Part shown: piece by piece, positions 24,864 through 37,032 of the stretch
Layout of the letters: each line of letters begins with the position of its first letter
Numbering within the stretch: position 1 is the stretch's first letter
NCBI GenBank assembly: GCA_905250125.1
Contig: CAJNOL010000421.1
Location: 8,858-72,857, forward strand
DNA: 64,000 nt
Direction of reading: 5' to 3'
From: Rotaria sordida
Taxonomy: Eukaryota; Rotifera; Eurotatoria; Philodinida; Philodinidae
Notes under the pieces: model-generated
What the model was told of the DNA's origin: nothing
The model's input: only the letters and a program-made list of their open reading frames with translations
The model's database searches: none
Made by a program: the position numbers and the translations under genes

Positions 24864-27800
24864 TTTTATGAAAACAGAATTTCGAACAAACCTATATAAA
24901 TAAAAATATTCTTTTTTTTTTTAAATAAAAAATTCGAACATGTTAACAGATTGAAGAAACTACAATAACAATAAACAAAAGAACTTGTTAGTGCAGAATC
25001 GTTAAGGTTGAAATGTAGAAGTCACATGTGTTCTTGAGCCTTATTATAATAATACAAAATATATCAAGTGAAAAATTTTACCCAGACTATAGTTGTTTTC
25101 CAAGATAATCGATCGTCTGAGCAGTAATCCATTGTACTTCTAAATTTCGAATAGAAGTTTTTTTTTTCATTTTTTGTTTGCCTGATTGCTATTCACTCGT
25201 TAATTTTTTGTTCTTAAGGCCTTCTTCCATCAAAAAAAAATTCCTTTTCGCCAGAATAGTCGAAATTAAGATAAATGCATAGGAAGATAGTCCGTGATGT
25301 AATCTTTCATAAACAACAAAAATTTTTGAAGATTTCCGTCATTTCCTATTCGAAAAATAAGGTGTTTTCAGGAAAAAACAGAAAATCTTTTTCATTTTTT
25401 TTTGTTTGAAAGAGCCTGTTAACATGCAGTGCAGTTCGTAACCCTTTTTTCGATTAAGCTTTACTTTTACTATGCATACAAATATTTATATAATTAGAAC
25501 GCCATTTTTAGAGAGTTTTTTGAGTCACTGAACTTTCAATCGATTTTGTCTCCTTAAAAAAGTAAGAATTTATTTAAAAAAAAGGGATCTGTACTGCATC
25601 CTGACATATTCTTTCAATCAAAAGAAAATTGAATATATAGAATGAAGCTGGACAAAGAAATTTGGTTTGCTAAATGAGCTATTTTTGACTCTTGTTTGGT
25701 CAATATTTCCCTCAAACATCATGATATCGGAGTGAAAGTTTTACCATAGCTTCGCGACTACAGTTCCAACATATTCTGAAAATTTCGTGCCATTTAAACA
25801 TTCCTGTGCTGAGATGAATTTTTGAGGGAGAAGACCTTAATTTAGCATCATTATTATTTTAACCATTGATTTAACTGGGAAATAAGACTCTTATACATAT
25901 CCATTATATCTAAAGCAGGTCTCAATGGCCAGTGATATATCTCGATAAGCTCATAAACGCTAATAATGATTATTTCCTAAAGTTCTAACTTGATCAATTT
26001 ATCTTAAATATATGATAAGTGTGGCAAATCAATACATACCGCAAAAATCAAAAATTGCACTATATAGAACATTCGCAAATCTATTCCAATCATTTAAGTT
26101 TCGAGGAAGATTTTGGAATGTTCTCAAACAGTTTAAGTCTTGTCATTAATGTCGTTCAGTGTCGTTGTCAATCGGTAAGGAAGTTTGAAAAAAGAGCCTG
26201 ACATCTAAAACTCAAACTGACTATTTTCTTCGAAAATATATGTAAATTCCACAAAATAATAAAGTTATTATTAGATTTCATAGAAATTCTCCATTATTTT
26301 ATAAAGATTAAGTTGTCAACATAAAACTATGATTCATTTTTAAAAATAAATTTGCTAATCGAAACAAATGACAATATAATAACATAAAATTACATATTAA
26401 TAATTTTTAATATTCTTGATTTATTTCCAATAAAGATATTCTTCTACTTTTTCTTTTTTGGAATTGATCATATATTGTGATTTTGAAAGAATGTATATAA
26501 TAAACTTATATTTGTTTTTTTATGACTTTATAAATGCAATTATTTACCAATGTATAGATCATTAGATTTTTTTTTTTACAGCATGAAGAACATTTTCTTT
26601 GTCGAAATGATATGATCATCTAATATAAATTCATAGTAATAATCATTATTTTAGTACAAAATTAGTTGTGTATAACATTTACATGCAAAACTTCATCGAC
26701 GTCATAAAGTTTTAGTTGAGAGTTATAAATGTATTCAAAAATGTTTTTTTTTTTATTATCAATGAAATTTTTACGAATAAATTGATTAAATGTTTGATTT
26801 GTTTATTTAAAGGTTTAAATGATTAACAAAATATAATTTATTCGAAAAAAAAAAAAAAAACTTCATCAATCCATAGGATGTGATAGTTAACCTTTACTTC
26901 TATGTATTTTTTGTTTTTCATCAATTCATCAATATTCATAATAATTTGATTGATTTGAAAATAATATGTTTATCTCGAATGATTAGATAGAATATTGATG
27001 AGTCTATCAAAGGATAGAGTTTTCATTTCATTTATCTTTTATGTTAATAAAAAATTTGATAAATTTCCGAAAGTAATGAAAAAAAAACCAAAGGTTTTAC
27101 CTTCTTAGTAATTTTGAAATCATTTGTTGATTAATTTTATTGATAATTCTTATCGATTTGAAAACAGAAACTTTTTCATTAGACTTATTCTTTATCGTTT
27201 GATTTGCTGAGAATTTTTATAAGAATATTTTTCATCGTAATTCATCTTGTTTTTTTTTTCTCTCGAGAATATTTTATGTGACGAAGCATCAAAATCTTTT
27301 TTAATTAATATATACTTGAATAGAGCTTTTATTCTTCTATCAATTCATATAATTTTTGTTTGATTTATCTCAAGTATTTATATATAAATGTTTGCAAGAA
27401 AATCCAAAAAACTTCAAATCTGAAATTTTAGCAATTTTATCTTACAATTCAAATTAGTTTTGTTTAATGTTTTATTTTTTATATGCTTAAATTTAATGGA
27501 TTTCTTCTATCTAAATCAATCTCGCGATTAAATAAGTTCGAGTTAGTGAATTAGGATCGTGCAAAAGTTTCGTTCTATCATAATTTGAAATTTTTCAAGA
27601 TCAATGAAATAAAAACTATATGATTTTATAGAATTATCAAAGTTCAATTGAACCATATCAAATTGTGAAACGTCTAAGACTTTATTGAAATGAAGAAAAA
27701 CGAAGTAAAGTTGTCAAAAATGATGTAATTAATCTGTAACTCGAATACCCTTGAGTATAACCGAATTAATATAGAATCATTGGCGATAACATGCCACACA

Positions 27801-30800
27801 AAAGTGTTTCATTAATTTTATTTCTTCTTTATCTCATTATAAGAATGTTGTAGATCGTTCATAATTTCTTCTATAAACTTTATTTATCAAGTGTTTTTAG
27901 TTGGACACCACATATTGATTTTAAGTTCTGTAGTAAAAACTTTGATTGTATAAAAAAAACATGTTCACAATATGAAAATGTACGTAAAATTTTGCCTGAA
28001 CTGATGAAATATGAAAGTTCATGATTAGAAATCTAGTTATAAGGATTAATAATTCTTTTTCTATGTGCATGAGAAAGCTCGAATAAGTCTTTATATAAAT
28101 CGCATTGAAAAGATTTGTTAACTTTAACAAAATTCTTTCTTCTAAAAATATTCTATTAATCTTGAACAACTGAAGTTAATTTTTTTCTTAAAATACAATC
28201 AATAGAATTTTATATTGATTAACTGCTGTCCATATATTTGGCTTTACAATTTTCTCGTGTTCGATGATTTCGAAGATATCATTGAATTATTTGAAAATGC
28301 TTTAAATTTACAAATACAATTGACATACTTTACAAACAAAGTTTATAGATGAAATTATGAGCTATATTAAAAATATAAAATAATTCTCAACACTAACTGT
28401 GAATAGAAATAGAATTAATGCAAAAGTTTTGCCCTACTCGCTGTTAAAACAAAAAAAAAATACGCTCGGCCAATATTATTAATTTGCCTTGTTTCTCTCT
28501 GTTTTTCTTTCGGCCTTTTTTTTTTCTGTTGAATACATGCTCGTGTTAGCGCAATATTGAGTTGTCTGCATGTGTTGATTCAACATACATAGGCAGATCA
28601 AATTCACCATGACGTCAAGTATCGTTATTTAATCTTGCAATGAAAACTGTCTCTCTCTCTCTCTCTCACACACACATCTATAAATGAATCATTACTGTAA
28701 ATATATAAAATAGAAAGAAAAAGAGGCAACTGTTCAAATGAGTGATTTCTTTTTTTTTGTCCCCTATGAACTTCCACCAACGTGGAAAACGTCTACGAAT
28801 AAGAATGTGGGCGTTCGTTGATTAACATCATCCACATGCGAGTGCTTTTAGGTCGATGTAACTAGAGTGAGCGATCTTCTAGTTGTTTTTCTTCGCATCG
28901 ATTTTTTTTTATTCATTCTTTATTGCATATATATATATATACATACATATGCACATTAACTAGACAACCGATGACGACGACTGCAAACGATTGCGCGATG
29001 CAGCGGATTTAATCGAATAGAGAGAAACGATGCCATGTGTGTATGTGCGTGTGTGAGAAAGATGCTATCATCATTATGATATTCGTCGAGAGAATAAGGA
29101 AAACCTCTCCCATTTCCTCTTGTATTCTCTCATTTTTTTTTCTATCTTTCGATTGTTTATGGGATTTGGATGCACAAGCGCATGTATACAGTAAACAAAG
29201 TTCCATCGATGTTTCTAAGATATATATGTGCTTAAAGAAAAAAAAAGGAATGAGAATTTTCTCTTTTCTTTATCGTGATAGGAATGTCGTCGTTGAAGGC
29301 AAAATGGATTGTGCGTGTGAAAGAGAAAAAAAATATATCGATCTGAAGAAAGTAAGTCGTGCAATGAAATAGCGACAACTGATGATAGATCGATTTGGAA
29401 CAATATATTTTTTAACCCTTCTCGACAACTTTATTTAACTATGGAAATAATGTAAGTAAACTTTCTCTTTTTTTTCCTCAACAATCTATTTCTATAATCC
29501 ATTCGATTATCATTTCTTAATATAACAAAAACATAATTCATCTCTTTTGTATTACATCAAGCTTCTTATAAAAAGAATTAATTTAATTTTTGATGGAATT
29601 AATATATATGTATATATAACTTAACCAGGAAAAAATGTTATTGTTATTCTAAATATCATTAAAAAAAATCGTTGTCTTTAGTTATGTTGATATCATAATG
29701 ATAGAAAAATCAATAGCGACAAATGTTGTTGATGATTTGTACATATAATGCTCTCTAGGATTATCCATCTCAACATATGGCATTTTTTTGAGTTACCAAG
29801 TTTCTCTCATAGGAATACCATCATCAAACATGTAACGATGATGATGACGAATCAACTAGCCGTAAGAAAAGATCAATATCCGTTCTCTTTCATATATACA
29901 TATATACAAACACCCGTTCTGATGTAAATGTCACTGAGAATAAAGAAGCAAATCATTGTCACCATCATTAACTAGCATCAACTTCACTAGCAATTGTCGC
30001 CTTTCGTTGTCTCATTAATTGTATTGACTTAACTCTGATGGTTGCTATCCGTTATCATCGTCGTCACAGTAGTATCAATTACTATATATGCACGCGTCTT
30101 CTTTCAACAATATTCTCACAGAGAATATGTAAGAAAAAAAAACACACTGAGTGAGTAAGAAAAAAACAGAAGAAGAAGGAAAGAGAGGAGTATTCAGATT
30201 GCATCAATGAAATTGACAATCGAACTATAGAGACGATCAACAGCCTATATATGTTTCAATTCTAATAATGATTTCTTCTTATGTCCTGCCTCTTTCCTAT
30301 CACCATGCGCACCAACCATACCAAATAAATCAGCACACATATATAAAGACTTTTCTTCTTTTTTTTTTCTATTCTTTTTTTTATATCGACTGATTACTTC
30401 TTTTTTTTTCTCTCGTTCCCTTTTGCTATCTTTCATCGACGAAAGCAAATAACCGAAAAAATGAGAGAGAGAGAGAGAGAGAAACTAAGAGACGACGAGT
30501 TTGCCAACACATCACATCGCACTGCACACATACACACATACACACACACACAAATCTTATTCTTCGCTCTCTTTCTTTTTATAATGCTGGCATGGCGTGA
30601 ACATAACACATAGTCGATAGGAGAGAGGGAAAGACACACAGAGAGAGAGAGAGAGAAAAAATGACATTGTGCTATAAACCCACATACACGCACAACAACA
30701 CTCTGTCTCTCTGTAGACATATATATCTGCAAGGAGAGTCTAATGATTAGGATGAAAATAGAAAGATCATTCTTATTTATTTCAATGATGTACATGTCAC

Positions 30801-32493
30801 ACTTTATATTATTTTCTTTATTAAAGAACATTTTAATGATCTCTTGTTCATTATAATTAGAAAAAAGCAGGTATGTTTTATTCGAATTTTTTTGTCTTCT
30901 CAATATTTATTCTTCTTTTGACAACTTAATATGGCACTAATCCAAAAATTCTTATGTTTAGCAGAAAAGTAAGAATATGTTTGTAGTAACAACGTTATCG
31001 ATTCGCATTTCTTTTTTTTTTTTTTCTTCCTTCATATATTGACGCAAATCGCGCTTTTGACAGTTGTCTCGCATATGAATCAGCTGGAGGGACCACAAAG
31101 AAAAAAAAAACATCAGAAAACGAATAACAAGAAGAAAGAAAAAAAAAAGAAAAAGAAAAAGAAGAAAATCGAGTATATATATATATATATATAAGCAGAC
31201 TATCACCAATCAATACTTCCCAAGATCAATAAGCAATTGTGCGAGAAGATGGCCACATCCAAAAAGAAGGCCAAAACAACAACAAGATATTGAAGGTGAT
31301 TCAAAGAACGAGAGAGTATGTAGATATTTGCTTGAAGGCTTAGATGAAGAAAAAAAAACAGAGCAATGATTTTGCCACCTACTAGGTTTTTGTTGTTTTT
31401 TTTTGCCGAGAAAAAAGGTCAGAACTCTAGGTTTATATTGATTCTTAGTCAAGGATTTATTCTTATTCTTTTTATATTATAGTATTTTAGATCTTATTTT
31501 TATATATAATATTAAATCGATAAGCGTTGGTAATGCACGCCTGAAATTTTTCTCAAACCTTTGCTCTATCGTGAATAGGTGAGCAAAGTTTCAGGTGTAT
31601 TGACCCAACACATTCTCTTCGTACATCAATACATAATCAACTTATTCAAGTAAGTATGTTCCAATTGCTACCTGATTATGCACGAAGACAAATAACTCTA
31701 CGAACATCACCACTTGAACAAATATGCGTGTCAATTAACGTATTTTTATATTAGAAGAAAAACAAAAGAAAGAAGACCAAACGTCAGATATCGATTGATT
31801 CCTCATATTACTTCCAACGGTACATATATCAATATATATTTATAAGTGAATGCATATATATATACATATATTTATTCTGAAAGAATTTTTCCTCGTAGCA
31901 AGGACAAACTCAAATGTTAAAAATACAACGAATACACATTAAAAATACTTGATCATCTTCATACTTAAATTAGAAGAAGTATATTTTATCAGACAATATA
32001 TTTCATATATTTTCTTTTTTGTTTTATAATATTCTAGAAAATCAATTCAAATGATAAATGTTAAAAAACAATTTACATATATATATATATGATCAGATAA
32101 ATGTTCATTTGATTCTAATTTTTTTTTTTCATGTAAAAGACAAATTTTATTCAATTGTCTATTGAAGGAAGGATCAATATTCAACAAAGATCTCATATCT
32201 TATTGATTATTTTATCGGATCGGATGTTCTTTTTCTTTTTTTTTTCTCTCTTTTAGTTTAATTCGCTTAAAAGATAAGCAGATCTGCTTGTACATGTTCA
32301 ACTAATTTGTGATATGTCTGCGAATTAATTTCTTAGAATTTTTTCATTTTTATTTAAAAGAAGCAACAATTAACAATAAGCTATGCAATATAACAATCAA
32401 TAAATAATAATAATAATAATAATAAAACGATGACAGTTATTTGCTAATCAATAGCTTTCTTTTTGTTGTCTTTTTCATTGAAACGTCATTGGA
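24864..32493. other. 7.6-kb gene-poor region rich in simple repeats
   Basis: No supported gene. From about 28.4 to 31.5 kb there are many microsatellites: CT then CA at 28650-28676, GA at about 30463-30482, CA around 30521-30552, GA around 30638-30657 and TA near 31173-31193. ORFs here are by-products of these repeats. The segment may contain UTRs, upstream introns or regulatory DNA for flanking genes, but nothing specific can be shown. A candidate exon at 31590-31754 is listed separately. Confidence 0.45.
31590..31754 (+). other. Coding-like open stretch, possible orphan exon or relic
   Basis: A frame of 54 codons reads like protein (PTHSLRTSIHNQ, then LLPDYARRQITLRTSPLEQ) with codon choice similar to nearby genes. 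A consensus donor (CAA|GTAAGT) lies inside it after 31650. It has no ATG or partner exon that I can find. It overlaps the right arm of a short hairpin (31524-31611). It may be chance or a gene remnant. Confidence 0.25.
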
Positions 32494-32885
32494 TTACAGT
32501 TCATTCTTATCCTCTTCTTTTGCTTTTTCTTTTTCTTCTTCTTCTTCTGTATTTTGTTCGTTTTGTTTTTCTTCAACAATGGATGGTGGTGTTGGTGTTG
32601 GTTTAAAAAGTTCGTCAAGTTGATCGGCTTTACAATATTCTATATTAATAAACAAGAAAAAAAAACCGAAACAAAGAAGAAATCGAAAATATTCTTACGA
32701 TTTAATTCGACACAAAAAAGTTCTGCTAATTGTCGAGATGTTTGTGCATTTTTATTTTGTGTTACAAGTAAATCAATAAGACTATCATGGTGTTCTTCGA
32801 GAATATCATCACACTAAATGAATAAAAGTGTAAAATGAAATATAATAACAAGGTCTATTGATTTATACAATAATCTTCGAGGAAA

Positions 32886-32920
<35 letters not shown>

Positions 32921-34608
32921 ATAGATATTTATTTTTTCTAATAAAGATTAATAGAAATAATAAAAACAACTTGATATTCAAACGTTTTTTTTTTGTTTTA
33001 TTTTCAAAATCTGTTGTATTAATTCATATCAGTTGCGTGACATATTTATCTATTTCTATTTTTATTGACGAATAATTCATTGAAATAAAAGATAATCATT
33101 CTTTTCATACAAGGAATTATTATTAATTTTCTTATTTAAATATAAAATTAAAAAAATAAGTCAATATCTTCTCATTTTTTTTTTTATTGCTTATGGACAG
33201 ATGGAAATGATTTTTCATTATTTTATCATCATTTTTTTGTTCTCTCTCTTGCTTCGCACGCGTTTACAATCATCATTTGGACACGACTAATATTGACACA
33301 TTGTCTTCATTTACTCGAGTTTTCTTCTTTTTTTTTTTTTTTTGACGTCAATCTCGTTCTTTCTATTTTATTTGAACAAAAAAAAAGGCACGAGACACAG
33401 AGAGAGAGAACGACAGATATTTGTCCACTTTTAATTATACGACTACAAGCCGAGAAAGAAATGTCAACAAAGCAAGTCTCATATATATTTTTTTTTTTTT
33501 GATGGTGCCTACCTAATAAATATGCTCAATCGATTCAATAGAGAATGAATGAAGTCACAATTCAGGAAACGGATGTTCAAAAGCAAACATAGTATAGTGA
33601 AGATTAGAGAAATAAAAACCTTCAACTGAACTTCTTATTTTTGAATATAGAATTCAATGTTTTATCTTTTAGAATTTTCAGATTTAAAAGTTGATGTAAT
33701 TTCTTAATTTCGATAGAAATATAATGAAGAGAAGACAATTTTAGAATGACTCTTTGTTTTGAATAGAAATAAAAGTAAAATTAGAACTTAGTAGCATATA
33801 TAATACTTGAAATGATCGAAGGCAATCATCTTAAAATTGATTTGAGAAATAAAATAAATGTGATCATTTGTGTTATTATTTTATTTATTATAAAGTTGAT
33901 TGAGAATAGAAAAAATTAATATGATGAATCTCGAAATGAAAAATGAATCTTGATGATAAGATTTTCCCATTCAAGAATAAACTTGATCGAACTAATTGAT
34001 AGTATCTTACAACATCTTATTTGAATGATCATCAACAAAAAAAAAGAAAAGATTTTTTTCAAAATTCTATAAAACTTACTGCATGTTCATAAATATTTTT
34101 GAGTGAACCTGGTATTACTTCTCGAGCTACGTAAAAAGAAAATAATTAATTTAAATATTTTCTCTTTTAAACAATTTACCATCATTAATAAATTTTGAAC
34201 AAAGATTTTCTAGAACATTTTCCGGATGATATCTCGTTTCAATAATCGGGACCTTTTAATACAAAAATCTTATGGATAAATTAGAAAAAAAAAATTCATA
34301 TTACATCTTTTAATTTTTGATGTCCATGACCATCAACACGATATGATCCAACTTGAACACGTTCATTTGGATCAGCATTATTCATATCACGAAATATTGT
34401 TTCACTCATTGATTTACATGCTAAAAGAAAAAAATAAAATAAAACAACAAATAAATTTTATTTTCATACCTGAACAATAAAAATCTTGTTTTTTTCTTCT
34501 ATTATTATTATTATTATTATTATTATCAGCTGATGATGTTTCTTGATTTTTAACTAATTGTATAAATATAAAGAAGAGAATACATAAAATATATACAGAA
34601 GAATTCAT
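32494..34608 (-). CDS. Canopy-family ER protein (saposin-like)
   Basis: Canopy proteins are ER-resident saposin-fold factors that help mature or traffic receptors. Six exons on the minus strand (34608-34470, 34420-34305, 34252-34180, 34126-34080, 32813-32699, 32639-32494) join in phase to 211 residues. A hydrophobic signal peptide (residues 4-18, LCILFFIFIQL) is followed by a poly-Asn stretch encoded by an AAT repeat. The family core follows: CSACKSM, QVGSYRVDGHG, then ENLCSKF, ACDDILEEH, LFCVELN and QYC. These six cysteines suit the saposin disulfides. The C-terminus is acidic and ends in KNEL, a plausible variant of the HDEL/KDEL retrieval signal. I chose the ATG at 34608, which places the signal peptide at the start; an in-frame ATG at 34629 would add seven residues. 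Intron 4 is long (1.27 kb) and contains an AAAT microsatellite. Confidence 0.88.
32883..32923. repeat. (AAAT)n microsatellite
   Basis: About ten uninterrupted AAAT units lie in intron 4 of the Canopy-like gene. Confidence 0.9.
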
Positions 34609-34671
34609 CTGAAAAAAGAAAAACATCAAGCAAGAATTGATTTCATATATAATAGAATAAAGAAGAATATT

Positions 34672-35151
34672 TTAATTTTTATTCATGCTAACAATTTTAT
34701 ATTGAACACCATTAATAATTACAATAGCTCCATCAAGACTGTTTGGATCAAGTTGTGTATCTGATGATGTAGTAACATTTGTTTTATCTTCATCTGTATT
34801 TATTTTTAATATAGGTTTAGATGTATTTTGTTTTGATTCTTCAATTGGTTTTGGTTGTATTGAAGATGTTAAAGTTGAATTTGAAGTTGAATTTATTTGA
34901 GATGATAAAGCTTCATTAATAGAAATTCCTGTATGTTGTTTAAATAAATCTTGTAATTGTTCGTATTCTTGTTTGAGTATTCGTATACGTTCACTTAATT
35001 CTTGATTTTCTTCTTCTAATTGATTTATTGATTCCATTGTTTCATCACGTTCACGACGAGATTTTTCACGAGATTTTTTAACACTATCATTATTTTTTGA
35101 ACGTAATTGATTATAACGTGGATCTGTACGTGGAACAGAACGACGTTGCAT
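34672..35151 (-). CDS. C/EBP-gamma-like bZIP transcription factor
   Basis: A single-exon gene of 159 residues. The basic region runs about 13-40 with the C/EBP signature N-N-D-S-V-K-K-S-R at 20-28, where N20/N21 and R28 sit at DNA-contact positions. A leucine zipper follows, with heptad hydrophobics at about I42, L45, L52, I56, L59, L66 and L69, ending in LFKQHTG. Length and layout resemble C/EBP gamma (Irbp18 in flies), which has a bZIP near the N-terminus and lacks the long activation domain of other C/EBPs. The C-terminal 80 residues are Ser/Thr/Asn-rich with a conserved-looking end (GAIVIINGVQYKIV). The gene lies 63 bp upstream of the Canopy-like gene's start codon on the same strand, which leaves little room for a separate promoter; co-transcription with processing is possible but not shown. 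Confidence 0.87.
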   Translation of the reverse strand: MQRRSVPRTDPRYNQLRSKNNDSVKKSREKSRRERDETMESINQLEEENQELSERIRILKQEYEQLQDLFKQHTGISINEALSSQINSTSNSTLTSSIQPKPIEESKQNTSKPILKINTDEDKTNVTTSSDTQLDPNSLDGAIVIINGVQYKIVSMNKN

Positions 35152-35614
35152 TGTTTCTTTTTTTTTGGTTTTTGATTTTTATCAAGTCACAATTAATAGA
35201 CAATGTTGAAATAGATAACAATATGATGGATGAGTTATGTCAAAAAAAGAAAAAGTATATTTATTGGATGTGGTTTCTTTTTTTCAAATAAAGTTTGTTC
35301 TTGTGATTATGGATATGTAAGTATTAGTTTTAGTTTAAAGTAAAAAAATAATTGTATATGAGAATTGGATGATGACAGACTAGATTTGTATTGGTTTATT
35401 GGGAAGTATTTTCTTGTTGAGCCATTTGTACGAATAGAATTTGCTTTGGTTTTTAAATGTCTCTTTATTGATAAATATTGTCTGATATTGAAATATTATT
35501 TCTATTTATTTTTCAATTCATTCGATCAAATATTAATGAGATTAGTTTTCGAAAGAGTATTCATAATTTAGTGACATCTCTCAAATGTTATGTCATTTTA
35601 ATCAATTTCTGTAG

Positions 35615-35764
35615 CTTGAAAGTCGAAAAATCATTACCATCTACAAGTGTATACAATAATTTACATGATGTAGAATCATTATCACATTCAAAAGTACCAT
35701 CTCGTAGTATGTCAACTATCGGTTTTATGAATTCTCATCAAATGGAGAATCCACTAGTGAAACA
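35615..35764 (+). other. Possible upstream exon of the small membrane protein
   Basis: An acceptor (TCTGTAG) and a consensus donor (CA|GTAAGT) bracket 50 codons of Ser-rich, coding-like sequence (e.g. NNLHDVESLSHSK). The exit phase does not match the only good acceptor before the next ORF (35834), so I cannot join it. Either an unseen exon intervenes, or this is 5' UTR or a relic. Confidence 0.35.
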
Positions 35765-35848
35765 GTAAGTTTAATTTTTTTTTTCATCGAATATTTTTCG
35801 TAGCATGTTGTACATAGACCTACGGTAAGCTTAGTTTTGCCACCATCA

Positions 35849-36274
35849 ATGACAGAATCATCAATCGAACAAACGAAAACATTCGATGATACAAAAAAAT
35901 CATTATTAATTCAATTCAATGAACAGGAAAATAAAGAGTATGAATATCTATTGTTAAATGCAAAAAAAAATAATATCATTTATAGAGATGAAAATTTACT
36001 ATTAGAAGGATCTTATGATTCGTGTATATGTTGGATATTTCATAAATTAATACGATTAATTTGTATGGCTTTATTTACGTGTCTTATTGGTATGTTTATC
36101 TTTACTTTAATTTTCTATGCTTTTGATATTTATTGGCTTGAACAACCGATTATTAATAATTCATCATGGTGGTGGTGGTTCAATGATAATAATAATAGTA
36201 ATACTAATTTTACTAGATTTGATTCTGATATGATTAGTATAACACAAACAATTAATTATGATGATGATTACTGA
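35849..36274 (+). CDS. Small single-pass membrane protein, function unknown
   Basis: I do not recognise this protein. From the ATG at 35849 it is 141 residues. The open frame extends upstream without ATG to about 35835, where an acceptor (CTTAG) sits, so the real start could lie in an upstream exon. Residues 1-60 are polar and charged. A cluster of cysteines (SCICW) precedes one strong hydrophobic segment at about 66-96. The tail contains a WWWW run, Asn repeats and an acidic end (NYDDDY). A type II or tail-exposed topology is possible. An AATAAA motif follows about 70 bp after the stop. Confidence 0.5.
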   Translation: MTESSIEQTKTFDDTKKSLLIQFNEQENKEYEYLLLNAKKNNIIYRDENLLLEGSYDSCICWIFHKLIRLICMALFTCLIGMFIFTLIFYAFDIYWLEQPIINNSSWWWWFNDNNNSNTNFTRFDSDMISITQTINYDDDY

Positions 36275-36635
36275 ATTTCTTATATCATTATATAACTTTT
36301 TTTTTTGGTTTGTTTGTTTTTCTTTCTTTTATTTATCTTTTGAATAATAAAAATATCTTGTCACATGTTCAATATACTTTTATGAAACATTCCAATGATA
36401 AATAACATCTGTAAAAATCGAAGTATGAGATTTATATATTAAATAAAAGTTGAAGAATTTCTAAAATTATTATGATGTGAATAATTCGTTTTTTCATGTT
36501 TTCAGTTTTTTATTATGAATAAAAAAATTGTTTGCATCTGATATTAATTAAGCAAAAATCATGTTTCAGTTAAATGTTAATTGAAAGACAAAAAAAAATG
36601 TTCACATAGAAATTATCCTAATTAAATAAATATTG
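36275..36635. other. Intergenic 3' region
   Basis: AT-rich DNA between convergent units, with AATAAA-type signals near 36346 and 36440. No other feature seen. Confidence 0.4.
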
Positions 36636-36911
36636 TTAGAATTTTGAGTTGTCATTATTGTAATGATCGACATCAGGAAAATCAAGACCAATGGTACCAA
36701 AATTGATGATTACAACATTGATATCTAAAGAACGTAAATCAGCCATTATTTGTCGATGTAATTCCTTTAATGTTTTAATACTTTTATTATCTTCACTATT
36801 AGAAAAAAAATTCGAATGACTTTATGCATAATCTTTCATAATTTGAAGTGCCTTATATCTTTTTGTTGAATAATATTGAGGAAGTAATTTATTCTTATAT
36901 TTATTTTGAAC
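36636..36911 (-). pseudogene. C-terminal gene relic with an in-frame stop
   Basis: On the minus strand a reading frame of about 90 codons runs from near 36911 to a TAA at 36638-36636. It is interrupted by one in-frame TAA near 36821. Both sides look like protein in the same frame: KNKLLPQYYSTKRYKALQ before the stop, and TLKELHRQIMADLRSL then FGTIGLDFPDVDHYNN after it. No start codon or upstream exon is apparent. I do not recognise the family. It may be the tail of a decayed gene or a last exon with a recent nonsense change. Confidence 0.5.
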
Positions 36912-37032
36912 TACATTCAAACAAAATGAATACTCAAGAATGAACTACATCTAACTGTTAAATATTAATATAAAAGAAAAAGTTATTTTTAAATGATATA
37001 TCAAAAACAAAAAAAAAAAGAAAAAGAAATTA

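Noticed and set aside
28921-31452. Several ORFs around the microsatellite-rich region
   Set aside because: The peptides are translations of CT, CA, TA and A-rich repeats and show no domain or conserved pattern.
35365-35571. ORF of 68 codons upstream of the small membrane protein
   Set aside because: Hydrophobic, AT-driven translation with no splice sites joining it to the downstream exon.
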